Shown here: piece by piece, positions 1 through 6,361 of the stretch
How positions within the stretch are numbered: position 1 is the first letter of the stretch
Layout of the letters: each line of letters opens with the position of its first letter
NCBI GenBank assembly: GCA_021807465.1
Contig: JAKBCX010000004.1
Location: 1 to 12,965 of the forward strand
Source of the DNA: Pseudomonadota bacterium
GTDB taxonomy: Bacteria; Pseudomonadota; Alphaproteobacteria; Acetobacterales; Acetobacteraceae
DNA length: 12,965 bases
Reading direction: 5' to 3'
Position numbers and translations under genes: made by a program
The notes under the pieces: model-generated
Databases searched by the model: none
What the model saw: the letters and a program-made list of their open reading frames with translations, nothing else
Told to the model about the DNA's origin: nothing

Positions 1-108
1 CTCTTACAGGTTCCTATTCCTTTGCCCGTCCTGACGGTGTTCAGATTCTCGTCGAATCGATGGCGGCGAATCGGCCGACTCGGGTACAATCCGTACTGTA
101 AGCTGCGC

Positions 109-119
109 AGGAGGGAGGT
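109..119 (+). promoter_or_regulatory. Strong ribosome binding site of mipZ
   Basis: The purine-rich stretch AGGAGGGAGGT ends three bases before the ATG at 122. The AGGAGG core (109-114) sits 7 bases from the start codon, which fixes the mipZ start. Bases 1-108 hold no gene I can support. A TACAAT at 85-90 resembles a -10 box but has no convincing -35 partner. Confidence 0.75.
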
Positions 120-121
120 CC

Positions 122-967
122 ATGGCGACGATTTCTGTAACGAATCGCCCATATTTCATTGTGCTGGGCAATGAGAAAGGAGGTTCGGGCAAATCCACCA
201 CTGCCATTCACATCATCATCTCCCTGCTGCGCGAGGGGTATCAGGTTGGCGCCATGGACCTCGATGCCCGGCAAGGCACGCTGGCGGGCGCGCTTTCCGC
301 AAGGCGCTATTTTGTGGACAGCAAGGGGGTGGAGTTACCCTTGCCCAGCTTCCGCGCCGTTCACCGCTCCAGCCACGAGCACCGGGCCGAGGCCGAGGCC
401 GAGGAATGCGCCGCCTTCAATGGCGCGGTAGCCGAATTGCAGGCGGAGGGCGCGGAAATCATCGTCATAGACTGCCCCGGCGCTGATACCCATCTCTCCC
501 GCTTCGGCCATTCTCACGCCGATACGCTCATCACCCCCATCAATGACAGTTTTGTCGATTTCTCAATGCTGGCGAAAGTCGAGCCGGATAACCACGACAT
601 CGTAAACCCCAGCATCTACTCCGAAATGGTATGGGAAGCCCGCAAGGCGCGTTTCACCCGGGACCGCGGCAAGTTCGACTGGATTGTGATGCGCAACCGC
701 CTGGCCGCATCCGAGGCACGCAACAAGCGCGATGTGGGAGAAACTCTGGAGCTTCTGGCCAAGCGCATTGGCTTCCGCACCGTTAAGGGGTTTGGTGAAC
801 GCGTGATCTTCCGCGAGCTGTACTTGCAGGGCCTTACGCTGATGGATGTGAAAGAGGCCAATATCGGCATCGCCATGGGCTTGTCGCACGTCGCCGCGCG
901 TAACGAGGTGCGGGCACTGGTCTCCGCCATCAAGCTACCGCCCGCCAAGTTAAGGATGGTGGCATGA
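122..967 (+). CDS. mipZ: Division-plane positioning ATPase MipZ (ParA/MinD superfamily)
   Basis: This is a 281-residue P-loop ATPase. In the known family, MipZ dimers bind DNA non-specifically, form a gradient from the ParB-marked poles and inhibit FtsZ, so that the ring assembles at mid-cell. The deviant Walker A motif GNEKGGSGKST is at residues 16-26, with signature Lys19 and P-loop Lys24. Walker A' (MDLDARQGTL) follows, then Walker B with the hydrophobic strand ending IDCPGAD. The MipZ-specific block NDSFVDFSML and the stretch around VMRNRLAASEARNKR match the Caulobacter protein closely from memory and separate it from plasmid ParA and from MinD. Length is normal for the family. The start is fixed by a strong AGGAGG. 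It appears to be monocistronic, with a roughly 200-base gap before the next gene. The family is essentially restricted to Alphaproteobacteria. Confidence 0.95.
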   Translation: MATISVTNRPYFIVLGNEKGGSGKSTTAIHIIISLLREGYQVGAMDLDARQGTLAGALSARRYFVDSKGVELPLPSFRAVHRSSHEHRAEAEAEECAAFNGAVAELQAEGAEIIVIDCPGADTHLSRFGHSHADTLITPINDSFVDFSMLAKVEPDNHDIVNPSIYSEMVWEARKARFTRDRGKFDWIVMRNRLAASEARNKRDVGETLELLAKRIGFRTVKGFGERVIFRELYLQGLTLMDVKEANIGIAMGLSHVAARNEVRALVSAIKLPPAKLRMVA

Positions 968-971
968 TGCA

Positions 972-986
972 TTAAAAATCATTTAA
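972..986. promoter_or_regulatory. Candidate CtrA binding box (TTAA-N7-TTAA)
   Basis: Two TTAA half-sites at 972-975 and 983-986 are separated by exactly 7 bases (AAATCAT), which is the consensus for the alphaproteobacterial cell-cycle regulator CtrA. The box lies 5 bases after the mipZ stop and about 190 bases before the transporter start. The surrounding DNA is AT-rich, so a chance match is quite possible. No matched -35/-10 pair is clear beside it. Confidence 0.3.
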
Positions 987-1089
987 TTTCAATAGTTTAC
1001 AATAGGTTCATCTGAGATTTTCCAGGCCGCATGTCAAGCGGCTGCAAATAAGGGCTTCACCATTACTGGCTCTGCTGCCAAAATGAAAC

Positions 1090-1121
1090 GCAGAATTACC
1101 GCAGGGCAGAATTACCGCAGG
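1090..1121. repeat. Perfect 16-bp tandem duplication upstream of the transporter
   Basis: The unit GCAGAATTACCGCAGG occurs twice back to back (1090-1105 and 1106-1121) with no mismatch. It lies 51 bases before the transporter ATG at 1173. Because 16 is not a multiple of 3, the duplication shifts any reading frame crossing it. Perfect identity suggests a recent event. Confidence 0.85.
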
Positions 1122-1172
1122 GATGAAGCCGATTTACACCACCAGGCCAGCCGCGCCACCGGAGCGCCGCGC

Positions 1173-2720
1173 ATGAGCGAGAGTCCGCCCACCTATGGCA
1201 AGGCAGGGCTTGTCATCATTGCCGTCTGCACCATGTTCGCCACGCTCATGCAGGCGCTGGATACCACCATCGCCAACGTGGCGCTGCCCTACATGCAAGG
1301 CTCCATGTCAGCCAGCCAGGATGAAATTGACTGGGTGCTGACAAGCTACATAGTTGCTGCCGCCATCATGACGGCGCCTACCGGGTTTCTGGTATCGCGC
1401 TTTGGGCGCACGCGGGTTTACGTCACCTCCATCATCGGCTTCACCATCGCTTCGGCTCTGTGCGGCGCGGCGCAGTCGGTGGAGCAGATTGTGCTGTGCC
1501 GTTTGCTCCAGGGCGCGTTTGGCGCGGCCCTTATTCCTCTCTCACAAACCGTGCTGCTGGAGTTATTCCCGCGCGAGAAGCGTGGGCTGGCCATGTCCTT
1601 CTGGGGCATCGGCGTGCAGGTGGGGCCCATCGCCGGCCCGTTCGTTGGCGGCTTTCTTACCGAGAATTTCTCTTGGCGCTGGGTGTTCTACGTGAACGTG
1701 CCATTTGGCATAATGGCGGCTCTAGGGCTGCTTTTTTACCTCAGGGAGACTAAGCGCAACCATACCATGCGCGTGGATTGGCTCGGCTTTGCCGCGCTCA
1801 GCCTGGCGGTGGGTGCCATCCAGCTTCTGTTTGACCGTGGCGAGGTAGTGGACTGGTTCAGCTCCACCGAGATCATCATCGAGGCGGTGGTGGCCGGAAC
1901 AAGCTTTTATGTGTTCGTTGTGCAGATGCTACTTGGGCGTGAGCCGTTCCTTTCGCCAAAGCTGTTTACCGATTCGAATTTCGTCATCGGCACCTTTCTG
2001 GTCTTTCTCGTCGGACTCAACCAGTTCGCCACCTTGGCGCTGCTCTCGCCCTATTTGCAAAATCTGGCCGGAGATCCGGTTATCATGACCGGCTTCCTGC
2101 TCGGGCCGCGCGGTATAGGCATGATGTGCGCCATGCTCATTGCCGGGCAGGTTTTGGGCAAGATCGACGTTCGCCTAATGGTTGGCGCGGGCTTTGTCAT
2201 CGCCATTTACGCCATGCTCAGTTTCACACGCTGGACGCCGGATGTCTCGCATGAGGAGATCATCGTCAACGGCATCACACAGGGCTTGGGCGCGGGCTTT
2301 ATCTTCATGCCGCTCAGCACGGTCATCTACGCCACCTTGCCAGCCAATTTGCGCGTCGAGGCAGCGGGCGTGTTTAACCTGCTGCGCAATCTCGGCAGCG
2401 CACTCGGCATTTCCATCACAGGCGCGCTGCTGCAAACCAATACGCAGGTCAATCACGAAATCCTCGGTAGCGTCATCACCCCCTTCAACCGCGCGCTGCA
2501 AAGCGGGGCGGTGGGCCAGCTTTGGAACCCGGATACGGCAGCGGGCGCGGCGGCACTGGATTCCGTTATCAACAATCAAGCCAACATCATCGCCTATTCT
2601 GACGACTTCAAGCTGATGCTGGTCATCACTGCGGTGGTAATGCCGCTTGTGCTGCTGCTGCGGCCAAATAAAACGCAAGTGCTGGTGTCAGACGAAGAAA
2701 AGGCGCAGGCGCTGCATTAA
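1173..2720 (+). CDS. MFS drug:H+ antiporter, DHA2 (EmrB/QacA) family
   Basis: This is a 515-residue inner-membrane protein with the many hydrophobic segments expected of a 14-helix DHA2 exporter. The first helix contains LDTTIANVALP (Asp30), typical of the family. Motif A is at 71-83 (GFLVSRFGRTRVY) and antiporter motif C is at about 147-160 (GVQVGPIAGPFVGG). The EmrB-type WRWVFYVNVP follows at about 168-177. Expected role: proton-driven efflux of amphipathic or toxic compounds; the substrate cannot be read from the sequence. I chose the ATG at 1173 because GGAG (1161-1164) sits 8 bases upstream and the protein then begins just before the first helix. An in-frame ATG at 1083 would add 30 polar residues without a ribosome binding site. 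EmrB proteins usually work with the periplasmic adaptor EmrA, but no adaptor gene is present here. Confidence 0.9.
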   Translation: MSESPPTYGKAGLVIIAVCTMFATLMQALDTTIANVALPYMQGSMSASQDEIDWVLTSYIVAAAIMTAPTGFLVSRFGRTRVYVTSIIGFTIASALCGAAQSVEQIVLCRLLQGAFGAALIPLSQTVLLELFPREKRGLAMSFWGIGVQVGPIAGPFVGGFLTENFSWRWVFYVNVPFGIMAALGLLFYLRETKRNHTMRVDWLGFAALSLAVGAIQLLFDRGEVVDWFSSTEIIIEAVVAGTSFYVFVVQMLLGREPFLSPKLFTDSNFVIGTFLVFLVGLNQFATLALLSPYLQNLAGDPVIMTGFLLGPRGIGMMCAMLIAGQVLGKIDVRLMVGAGFVIAIYAMLSFTRWTPDVSHEEIIVNGITQGLGAGFIFMPLSTVIYATLPANLRVEAAGVFNLLRNLGSALGISITGALLQTNTQVNHEILGSVITPFNRALQSGAVGQLWNPDTAAGAAALDSVINNQANIIAYSDDFKLMLVITAVVMPLVLLLRPNKTQVLVSDEEKAQALH

Positions 2721-2765
2721 CGCGCTCCCCTTGCATCCAGCCCGCATTTGCCCCAGTTCCCAAGC

Positions 2766-3485
2766 ATGGAGACAAGTGCCAGAATTTTTCTCGCCGGTGC
2801 GGGGCCGGGCAGTGCCGATCTGCTGACGGTTGGGCTGGCGCGGCTGCTGGCGCGGGCCGACATTGTGCTGCATGACAGCCTCATCGGCCCCGATGTGCTG
2901 GCCCTGGCGCGGCCTGGGGCGGAGCTGGTGGATGTTGGTAAACGCTGCGGCGGCAAGGCACACCCCCAGGCGGAAATCTGCCGCCTGCTGGTAGAGGCCG
3001 GGCAAAGCGGCGCTCTGGTGCTGCGGCTGAAGGGCGGCGACCCGATGATTTTCGGCCGCGCCACGGAAGAGATGGAAGCGCTGCGCGCCGCCGGGCTGGA
3101 CTTCGAGGTTGTACCCGGCATCACCGCCGCCGCCGCCGCCGCCGCCGCCCTGGCTGCCTCGCTTACCAAGCGCGATGTCTCCCGTGCTGTGCATTTCCTC
3201 GCCGCCCATGGCAGCGAGGGCGGTCTGCCGCCGCATGATTGGGCGGCGCTGGCGGCGGCGGGCGGCACGCTGGCCGTGTATATGGGTGTGCGCACCCTGC
3301 CGATGCTGGCGGAAAAATTGATGGCAGCCGGCATGGCACCAGACATGCCCGCGGCCGCGGTGGAAAATGTATCTCTGCCCGCTCAGCGAATCTGGCGTGC
3401 CACCCTTCGCACGCTGCCTGCCATACTCGCCGGGGCAGCGCCTTCCGGGCCGGTGCTGCTGCTCATTGGCGCGGCGCTGGCCTAG
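2766..3485 (+). CDS. cobA: Uroporphyrinogen-III C-methyltransferase (SUMT)
   Basis: This cytoplasmic SAM-dependent enzyme methylates uroporphyrinogen III at C-2 and C-7 to give precorrin-2, the branch point to siroheme and cobalamin. The 239-residue product has the tetrapyrrole-methylase hallmarks in order: the N-terminal loop GAGPGSADLLTV; VGKRCGGKAHPQAEI; the SAM-binding GGDPMIFGRATEE; and PGITAA followed by an Ala run and LTKRD. It lacks the CysG dehydrogenase/chelatase half, so it is the stand-alone CobA/SUMT type. The C-terminus stops soon after the last strand, slightly short for the family. The start is uncertain: ATG 2766 gives the usual short lead into the first strand, TTG at 2748 would add six residues, and neither has a good ribosome binding site. 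It begins 45 bases after the transporter gene, so it may be co-transcribed with it. No other siroheme or B12 genes are in view. Confidence 0.9.
   Translation: METSARIFLAGAGPGSADLLTVGLARLLARADIVLHDSLIGPDVLALARPGAELVDVGKRCGGKAHPQAEICRLLVEAGQSGALVLRLKGGDPMIFGRATEEMEALRAAGLDFEVVPGITAAAAAAAALAASLTKRDVSRAVHFLAAHGSEGGLPPHDWAALAAAGGTLAVYMGVRTLPMLAEKLMAAGMAPDMPAAAVENVSLPAQRIWRATLRTLPAILAGAAPSGPVLLLIGAALA
3126..3149. repeat. (GCC)8 trinucleotide repeat inside cobA
   Basis: Eight uninterrupted GCC codons encode eight alanines directly after PGIT in the methyltransferase. In other family members this helix is Ala-rich but usually mixed. Copy-number slippage here would change length by whole codons and keep the frame. 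Confidence 0.8.
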
Positions 3486-3554
3486 CGTGTGCGGGGCCGT
3501 ATAAAAGTTTCGGCGCAGGCAACCAAGTTTTAAGCAAGCCAAGCGATAACAGGA

Positions 3555-3574
3555 CACCGCCTTAGCGGGCGGTG
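3555..3574 (+). other. GC-rich stem-loop in the MCP upstream region
   Basis: Arms CACCGCC (3555-3561) and GGCGGTG (3568-3574) form a perfect 7-bp stem around a 6-base loop. It lies 113 bases before the MCP start and 69 bases after cobA. No T-run follows, so it is not a standard intrinsic terminator for cobA. It could attenuate read-through or structure the MCP leader. The rest of the 201-base gap shows no promoter I trust. Confidence 0.35.
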
Positions 3575-3686
3575 CTGGCAGTCACTGTACCGGTCATCAT
3601 ACCGGCAATCGCACGGATTGCGCGTGAATCCGCTGCACGGACCATCGCATCGGCGGCCAGCCATCGAGACGAAGGGCTGCGTGTTT

Positions 3687-5630
3687 ATGAAGAATTTGCC
3701 GATCAGCATAAAATTTCTGGCCGTGTTGGGCATGTTGGCCGCGTTCACCATCGCATCCCTCAGCTTCGTGTCGCGGCAGATGTACGGCATCAGCGCACGC
3801 GCCGTAGAGGTGAACGATACGGTGGTACAGGCGGCCGGAGATATATCTGACGCGGCGGGCGCACTGGAAAAGATTCGCGCCGCCATGGAATATATCTTGA
3901 TTACAAGCTCTGGGCAGAGCGCCCTGGCTGCCAGCCAGGCGATCATCGCCTCGCAGCGGGAAATCGATGCGAAGCTCGCGGCTGCGGCCGTTTCGGTTCC
4001 TGCCCGGCGGGCGCAGATGGAAGGGCTGCGGCGCGATACCGATGCGCTTTTGGCCAGGGCGGAATGCCAGGAAATTACTAATCTGCCGGGTAATTGGCCC
4101 GGCAATGCGAGCCAAATGAATGTGATGGATTTTGGCGCTAGCTGCGCCCCAGGTTTTGTGCCGCTGTCTCACGATATGGAGGCGGAGCGAAACACGCTGA
4201 ACGCGTTGGCGCGGCAGCAACTAGCGGCGCTGGGTAAGCAGACGGGGCATACGGTGCTCATAACCTTCCTCAGCGTTGTTGCTGGGTTCGTATTGGTGGC
4301 GCTGGTCGGGTATTTTGGCGTGGGCGCCTGGGTGGTGCGGCCTTTGGCTACTCTGCGTGCCGCCATGGAGCGTTTGGCGCGCGGCGATTTGGCCATAAAT
4401 CTCGAAACGGCACGGCATGACGAGGTGGGCGCCATGGCCCGTTCGGTGAAAGTGTTTCTCGACGCCGCGCAGGAAAAAGACCGGCTTGAGGTAGAGTCGG
4501 CGGCAGCGAAGCGCGAGGCCGAGGCTGAGCGTGAGCGCGCCGAGGCAGGGCGCGAAGCCGCGGCTGCGGCGCAGGCCCTGGTGGTGGAAAGCGTAGCGGA
4601 CGGGTTGGAACGCCTGTCCAGCGGAGATCTTCTTTACAGGCTCAATACCGCCTTCGCACCCGAGTATGAAAAGCTGCGCATGGATTTCAACCAGGCGATG
4701 GAAACATTGGAGAAAACCATGCAAGGCATCGCCGCCGCAACCCAAGGCGTGCGCGCCAGCGCGGCGGAAATTACCCATTCATCTGACGATCTTGCCCGCA
4801 GAACCGAGCATCAGGCGGCAAGCCTGGAGGAAACCGCCGCGGCCGTTGTGCAAATTAACGGCACGGTCGGTAAAACGGCAGGGGGCGCGAACGAGGCGCG
4901 CGACGTGGTGAACGCGGCGAAGGAGGATGCTGAACGCTCTGGGGGCGTGGTGAGCGACACTGTTACGGCGATGCAAGGGATAGAATCGTCGTCGAAGCAA
5001 ATTGTCAGCATTATCGGTGTAATTGACGAAATCGCATTCCAGACGAATCTTCTCGCGCTTAACGCAGGGGTGGAGGCTGCGCGTGCAGGCGATGCCGGCC
5101 GCGGCTTTGCCGTGGTTGCCACCGAGGTACGGGCCTTGGCCCAACGCTCGGCCGACGCGGCTAAAGAAATCAAGACGCTTATTTCAGCTTCCGGCAGGCA
5201 GGTGGAAGAAGGTGTGCGGCTAGTGGGCGAAACGGGCAAGGCTCTGACGCGCATTGCCGGGCAAGTGGGAAAATTGTCGGATTTGGTCGGGAGCATTGCC
5301 CGTTCCGCGCAAGAGCAGGCGAGCGGCTTAGGCCAGGTAAACGAGGCCATTACGCAAATGGACCAGGTAACGCAGAAAAATGCAGCAATGGTGGAAGAGG
5401 CAACGGCGGCAAGTCATGCCCTGTCCGCCGAAGCAGAGGAATTGTCGCGCCTGGTCTCGCAGTTTCGTCTTGGTGGAATGGAGGACGCCGCACGAGGAGG
5501 CGCCACGGCGGCTGCACCAGCCGCAAAGCAAACACCACCCGCACCAATGGGAAAATTCATTATTCTGCCGAGCGTGGCGGTGCCTCCGGCGCTGGCAGGT
5601 ACCGCCGATGAAGATTGGAACGAATTCTAA
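3687..5630 (+). CDS. Methyl-accepting chemotaxis protein, transmembrane with two HAMP domains
   Basis: This is a 647-residue chemoreceptor that senses a ligand and controls CheA through CheW at membrane arrays. Its N-terminus has a short basic segment and TM1 (about 10-29), then a periplasmic sensor of about 155 residues with two cysteines (127 and 153). TM2 is at about 189-213. HAMP 1 follows (about 216-265), then a charged helical linker and a second HAMP-like unit (about 298-345). The signalling domain contains the conserved hairpin tip EIAFQTNLLALNAGVEAARAG at 448-468. An Ala/Pro-rich tail ends in DWNEF, a WxxF-type tether for CheR/CheB like the enterobacterial NWETF. The ATG at 3687 is chosen because MKNLPISIKF is a classic MCP start and AAGGG lies 10 bases upstream; a TTG at 3618 is less likely. 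The ligand is unknown. It is the first gene of the che cluster. Confidence 0.95.
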   Translation: MKNLPISIKFLAVLGMLAAFTIASLSFVSRQMYGISARAVEVNDTVVQAAGDISDAAGALEKIRAAMEYILITSSGQSALAASQAIIASQREIDAKLAAAAVSVPARRAQMEGLRRDTDALLARAECQEITNLPGNWPGNASQMNVMDFGASCAPGFVPLSHDMEAERNTLNALARQQLAALGKQTGHTVLITFLSVVAGFVLVALVGYFGVGAWVVRPLATLRAAMERLARGDLAINLETARHDEVGAMARSVKVFLDAAQEKDRLEVESAAAKREAEAERERAEAGREAAAAAQALVVESVADGLERLSSGDLLYRLNTAFAPEYEKLRMDFNQAMETLEKTMQGIAAATQGVRASAAEITHSSDDLARRTEHQAASLEETAAAVVQINGTVGKTAGGANEARDVVNAAKEDAERSGGVVSDTVTAMQGIESSSKQIVSIIGVIDEIAFQTNLLALNAGVEAARAGDAGRGFAVVATEVRALAQRSADAAKEIKTLISASGRQVEEGVRLVGETGKALTRIAGQVGKLSDLVGSIARSAQEQASGLGQVNEAITQMDQVTQKNAAMVEEATAASHALSAEAEELSRLVSQFRLGGMEDAARGGATAAAPAAKQTPPAPMGKFIILPSVAVPPALAGTADEDWNEF

Positions 5631-5652
5631 CAAAGGCTTTCACATTCTTGCC

Positions 5653-5666
5653 GATCCCATGGGATC
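5653..5666. other. Perfect 14-bp palindrome between the MCP and cheS-like genes
   Basis: GATCCCATGGGATC is fully self-complementary and lies within the 55-base gap between the MCP stop and the next start. In RNA it could fold as a 5-bp stem with a CATG loop. An alternative in-frame ATG for the STAS gene (5659) sits in its centre, but the better-placed AGGA at 5672-5675 points to the ATG at 5686. Confidence 0.6.
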
Positions 5667-5685
5667 ATTTCAGGACGGACACAGT

Positions 5686-5985
5686 ATGAGCAACGCGCTG
5701 GAACTGCCTACCATACTTGACCTTATAGCCGCGCCAACATTGCACGAGGCCTTTATAAACAGGCGCGGTCAAGCGCTTGCCGTGGATGCGGGAGGTGTGC
5801 AGCGCTTAGGGGCGCAATGTCTGCAAGTGCTACTGGCGGCGCGTGCCGCCTGGGTTGCGGATGGCCAGAGATTGGAGTTGGAAAACCCATCAGAGGAATT
5901 CTCCGCAACTTTGGAATTACTGGGCGCAACACCTGAAGATTTGACGCATGACGCGCAACAAAATGGCAAGGAGCTGGCGGCATGA
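5686..5985 (+). CDS. cheS: STAS-domain chemotaxis protein, CheS-like
   Basis: This 99-residue soluble protein has a SpoIIAA/STAS-type fold signature: the VDAGGVQRLGAQCLQVLLAA segment corresponds to the strand-loop-helix that holds the phospho-serine in anti-sigma antagonists. Here the serine is replaced (G-A-Q-C instead of D-S-S-G), so it is unlikely to be a phosphorylation switch. The size and the place between a receptor gene and cheY-cheA match cheS of the Sinorhizobium meliloti operon. That protein binds CheA and speeds loss of CheY1 phosphate. By position I infer a similar role. The start at 5686 follows AGGA with 10-base spacing; ATG 5659 would add nine residues. Its stop overlaps the cheY start (ATGA), so the two are translationally coupled. 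The STAS assignment is firm, the CheS function is inferred. Confidence 0.8.
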   Translation: MSNALELPTILDLIAAPTLHEAFINRRGQALAVDAGGVQRLGAQCLQVLLAARAAWVADGQRLELENPSEEFSATLELLGATPEDLTHDAQQNGKELAA

Positions 5986-6347
5986 GTACCACGGTATTGA
6001 CGGTAGATGACTCTCGCGCGATGCGCGACATGCTGCGCCATTCGCTGGCAGCGGCTGGTTTCCGTGTAATCCAGGCTGAAGATGGGCTGCATGGCCTGGA
6101 AATACTGGAAGAAGAAATGCCGGATGTTATTGTTACCGATATTAACATGCCCCGCATGGATGGGTTCGGCTTTATCGAAGCGGTACGAAAAGATGAGACA
6201 CGCAAAGCACTGCCTGTTTTGGTTCTGACCACAGAGGTGGATGTGGAGAAGAAGAACCGTGCCCGCGCCGCCGGAGCCACGGGCTGGATTGTGAAGCCGT
6301 TTGATCCGGTGAAACTGGTCGATGCCATTCGCCGCGTTTCTGCATAG
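5982..6347 (+). CDS. cheY: Chemotaxis response regulator CheY
   Basis: This is a 121-residue single receiver domain, the full length of a CheY. The acidic pocket is Asp9-Asp10, the phospho-acceptor is Asp53 (TDINMP), the switch Thr is Thr83 (LTTE) and the conserved Lys is Lys105 (VKPF). All active-site residues are present. Known role: CheA phosphorylates CheY and the phosphorylated form binds the flagellar motor or, in organisms with two CheYs, acts as a phosphate sink. Its place between the STAS gene and cheA is that of the sink-type CheY1 in rhizobia. No second cheY appears in this cluster, so its motor role cannot be decided here. It overlaps the STAS gene by ATGA and is 14 bases from cheA. 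Confidence 0.95.
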   Translation: MSTTVLTVDDSRAMRDMLRHSLAAAGFRVIQAEDGLHGLEILEEEMPDVIVTDINMPRMDGFGFIEAVRKDETRKALPVLVLTTEVDVEKKNRARAAGATGWIVKPFDPVKLVDAIRRVSA

Positions 6348-6361
6348 GAAGGATGGGATTC

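Noticed and set aside
53..147. CGAATCG present three times (53-59, 67-73, 141-147)
   Set aside because: The copies are short and irregularly spaced, with one inside the mipZ coding region; most likely chance.
3502..3549. Possible flagellar sigma-28 promoter (TAAAAGTTT at 3502-3510, CGATAA at 3544-3549) ahead of the MCP
   Set aside because: The spacing is far from the required 11-15 bases, and the elements do not pair with any proper partner.
2688..3557. Long minus-strand open frame (289 codons) opposite cobA
   Set aside because: Its product is low-complexity, rich in Gly, Arg and Gln, and matches no family. The plus strand has every SUMT motif, and the frame exists because of GC-rich codon bias.
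3576..3591. Sigma-54-like TGGCAG element ahead of the MCP
   Set aside because: The -12 element would need about TTGCA at the correct distance; the sequence there is GTACC.
3588..3605. TACCGG direct repeat and CCGGT/ACCGG inverted repeat upstream of the MCP
   Set aside because: The arms are only 5-6 bases long in GC-rich DNA, with no supporting promoter elements.
3597..4220. Minus-strand open frame (207 codons) over the MCP start
   Set aside because: It has no recognisable domain or ribosome binding site and overlaps a clear MCP N-terminus.
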